From assembly GCA_030672605.1 (NCBI GenBank), contig DAOVGE010000152.1, positions 1-6,333 of the forward strand: a DNA stretch of 6,333 nt, written 5' to 3'. Numbering within the stretch: the stretch's first letter is position 1; each line of letters starts with the position of its first letter. This DNA comes from Methanosarcinales archaeon. GTDB taxonomy: Archaea > Halobacteriota > Methanosarcinia > Methanosarcinales > Methanogasteraceae. A program made the translations under genes and the position numbers. The notes under the pieces are model-generated. The model saw nothing but the letters and a program-made list of their open reading frames with translations. It was not told the origin of the DNA and ran no database searches. Shown piece by piece: positions 5,542 through 6,333 of this stretch.

Positions 5542-5680
5542 CGAACGTCGTACATATTTAATATTGTGTGGATATCCGCATAAAACCACGAGATTACACA
5601 AGATTAACACAGAAATCTTGTGAAAATCGGTGTAATCTTGTGGTTCCACCACAAGTTACCCGAGCATGTACCGAATGTCG
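5542..5680. mobile_element. MITE-like insertion with 9-bp flanking duplication
   Basis: The ABC pseudogene is split by an insert of about 121 bp (5551-5671). CGAACGTCG (5542-5550) on the left and CGAATGTCG (5672-5680) on the right agree at 8 of 9 positions and both encode the same Asn-Val of the host gene, as expected of a target-site duplication. The insert begins TACAT and ends ATGTAC, giving a very short inverted terminus, and contains the 65-bp palindrome at 5582-5646. It encodes no protein, so any mobility would need a transposase in trans. The sequence outside the palindrome is not shared with copy A at 1791-1855. Confidence 0.6.
5582..5646. repeat. 65-bp palindromic repeat element, copy B (inverted relative to copy A)
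   Basis: This is the reverse complement of 1791-1855 with about three mismatches. Terminal inverted repeats are AACCACGAGATTACAC (5584-5599) and the complement of 5630-5645, matching at 15 of 16. An inner hairpin CACAAGATT (5597-5605) / AATCTTGTG (5614-5622) has an 8-nt loop. It lies within the insertion that splits the ABC pseudogene. Confidence 0.85.
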
Positions 5681-5796
5681 AACTCCCGACGCTTACGAAT
5701 CAGAAACCCGGGATCATTCCGGGAAAACAGTCGTAATAGAACAGAGACCACCTGAAAAGGATATGATTGAAAGATGATGGAAGAAAAACGGATGAA

Positions 5797-6102
5797 ATGG
5801 ATCAGTTGTTTGTCTACGAACATGATGCGAAACGGCTGGAACTTTTTGTTAGAATCATATACTCGTTCGTTATTGGGCTGGTGATGGCGGTGTACGGATT
5901 TATCGCAGAGATGTGTATGCTTATCCAATGGATTGTGATATTGGTACTTGGACGCAGGAGCGAAGGGTTAAGCAACATTATTAAAGGATATCTCGAATAT
6001 TCCGTGCACGTGATAAGCTATGTTAGCTGGATGACGGAGGACAGACCGGGAATATTACCAACATCGGTTGGGATATATGAGAAAAGTAAAATAGATGAAT
6101 AA
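5797..6102 (+). CDS. Small membrane protein of DUF4389 type
   Basis: This protein of about 101 aa has an N-terminal VYEHDAKRLELFVRIIY, two hydrophobic segments (about residues 17-36 and 38-52), a basic turn LGRRSEGLSNIIKGYLEY and a third, amphipathic segment (about 68-79) followed by TEDRPGI. The order of segments and the GRRxEGLxN...YxxxMTxDRPG wording match the DUF4389 family, membrane proteins of unknown function found in archaea and bacteria. ATG 5797 is chosen because homologs begin shortly before the EYEAKR-like segment. An in-frame TTG at 5767, 6 nt after AAAAGG (5755-5760), would add 10 residues and has the better ribosome binding site, so the start is uncertain. No clear promoter of its own is seen. 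It lies directly behind the ABC pseudogene, but no functional link is implied. Confidence 0.8.
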   Translation: MDQLFVYEHDAKRLELFVRIIYSFVIGLVMAVYGFIAEMCMLIQWIVILVLGRRSEGLSNIIKGYLEYSVHVISYVSWMTEDRPGILPTSVGIYEKSKIDE

Positions 6103-6112
6103 TTAACAAATG

Positions 6113-6199
6113 CACAGCAGATATTCCAAAATGATCTGTCCGGAAGTCCACTGCATGGTACATGTCCGGACGGTTTATTCGACCATCTGGTCTGCTGTG
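6113..6199. repeat. Nested inverted and direct repeats in the 3' intergenic region
   Basis: CACAGCAGA (6113-6121) is perfectly complementary to TCTGCTGTG (6191-6199). Within the 69-nt interval TGTCCGGA occurs twice in direct orientation (6137-6144 and 6163-6170), and GTCCGGA (6138-6144) can pair with TCCGGAC (6165-6171). The second copy is followed at once by a TATA-like TTTATT (6174-6179). It may be a regulatory site or a structured leader for the next gene, or a terminator region for the preceding one. Confidence 0.45.
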
Positions 6200-6286
6200 G
6201 AAGAGTGGTGGTAACGTATCATGGCTGCATACGAGCGGCTCAAGAGCATGAGCATGAAATGGCGTACAGAACAGGGAGGTGTCAGG

Positions 6287-6333
6287 ATGAAATCAGGTTG
6301 TGAATCCTGCAAATGGCACAGTTACGCGGAAAG
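6287..6333 (+). CDS. N-terminus of a small Cys-containing protein (runs off the window)
   Basis: ATG 6287 is preceded at 5-nt spacing by GGGAGGTG (6274-6281), the strongest ribosome binding site in the window. The 15 visible residues read MKSGCESCKWHSYAE, with a CxxC pair. The frame stays open to the window edge. I do not recognise the protein with certainty; CxxC suggests metal binding or a redox pair. The same frame is open back to ATG 6221 (MAAYERLKSMSMKW...), which would add 22 residues but has a weaker, more distant GGTGG. I prefer 6287 on the ribosome binding site alone. Confidence 0.55.
   Translation, partial: MKSGCESCKWHSYAE

Larger units (their letters stand above)
5214..5733 (+). 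pseudogene. Broken ABC transporter ATP-binding subunit (MacB/LolD type)
   Basis: From ATG 5214 (AGGTG at 5203-5207) the frame gives a typical N-terminus of a MacB/LolD-like ATPase: GIDLSVKRGEF, Walker A GPSGSGKST (5349-5375), then LVGCLDRPAGGEIYISGKDIS. The frame contains TAG at 5286-5288 and again at 5487-5489. The Q-loop Gln is Arg (CGG at 5505), where the family has FQTFNL. At 5550 homology stops and resumes at 5674 in another frame (NVELPTLTNQKPGI), after about 130 extra bases that include a 65-bp palindromic repeat. From 5734 homology is lost, so the signature motif, Walker B and H-loop are gone. No permease gene follows. The promoter and operator-like sites upstream still look intact, suggesting fairly recent decay of a regulated exporter locus. 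Exact ends after 5733 are uncertain. Confidence 0.88.

Noticed and set aside
5214..5561. ABC ATPase as a functional pyrrolysine-containing protein
   Set aside because: Even if TAG were read through, the frame ends at TAA 5559 before the signature and Walker B motifs, so a working ATPase is not possible.
5568..5777. 69-codon frame downstream of the ABC fragment
   Set aside because: It runs through the palindromic repeat and out of frame with the recognisable ABC remnant; no start signal.
1..6333. tRNA, rRNA or other known structured RNA genes
   Set aside because: No cloverleaf-like or rRNA-like segment was seen in the intergenic regions; the hairpins found are simple repeats.

Overview
The window looks like chromosomal DNA of an anaerobic euryarchaeon that carries the archaeal carbonyl-branch (Wood-Ljungdahl) machinery, such as a Methanosarcinia, Archaeoglobi, ANME-1 or Syntrophoarchaeia relative. 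The reasons are an archaeal-type acetyl-CoA synthase beta subunit (CdhC), a UbiA prenyltransferase of the ether-lipid (DGGGP synthase) type, archaeal TATA boxes of the form TTTATATC or TTATATAA in front of genes, and GGAGG-type ribosome binding sites. The exact lineage cannot be fixed by reading alone.

Layout: 1-289 is the upstream region of cdhC, with two tandem repeats and a likely promoter. cdhC occupies 293-1735 (+) and appears to stand alone, with no cdhA/B/D/E next to it in the window. The region 1736-2272 lies between two convergent genes. It has no convincing gene but is rich in repeats: a 65-bp palindromic element, a CGCAAAG-type long hairpin, T-runs and a smaller hairpin. On the minus strand, 2273-3094 encodes a secreted lipoprotein with a LolA-like look. 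Divergently from it, 3290-5041 (+) is a tight nadA-ubiA pair (NAD precursor synthesis and archaeal membrane lipid synthesis). The two genes share a reading frame and are separated only by one TGA. The nadA transcript is probably close to leaderless.

From 5042 a well-formed promoter with two copies of a CGATTAATCG palindrome leads into a dead ABC-transporter ATPase gene (5214-5733). This pseudogene has two in-frame TAG codons, an altered Q-loop, an insertion that carries a second, inverted copy of the 65-bp palindrome flanked by a near-perfect 9-bp duplication, and a missing 3' half. A small membrane protein of the DUF4389 type follows (5797-6102). After it comes a structured intergenic region and the start of a small CxxC protein that runs off the window.

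Functionally the intact genes are housekeeping: acetyl-CoA synthesis or cleavage, quinolinate synthesis and ether-lipid assembly. The most interesting material is the repeat biology and the decaying, apparently regulated ABC transporter locus. I do not see a defence system, CRISPR array, RNA gene or clear new enzymatic system here.
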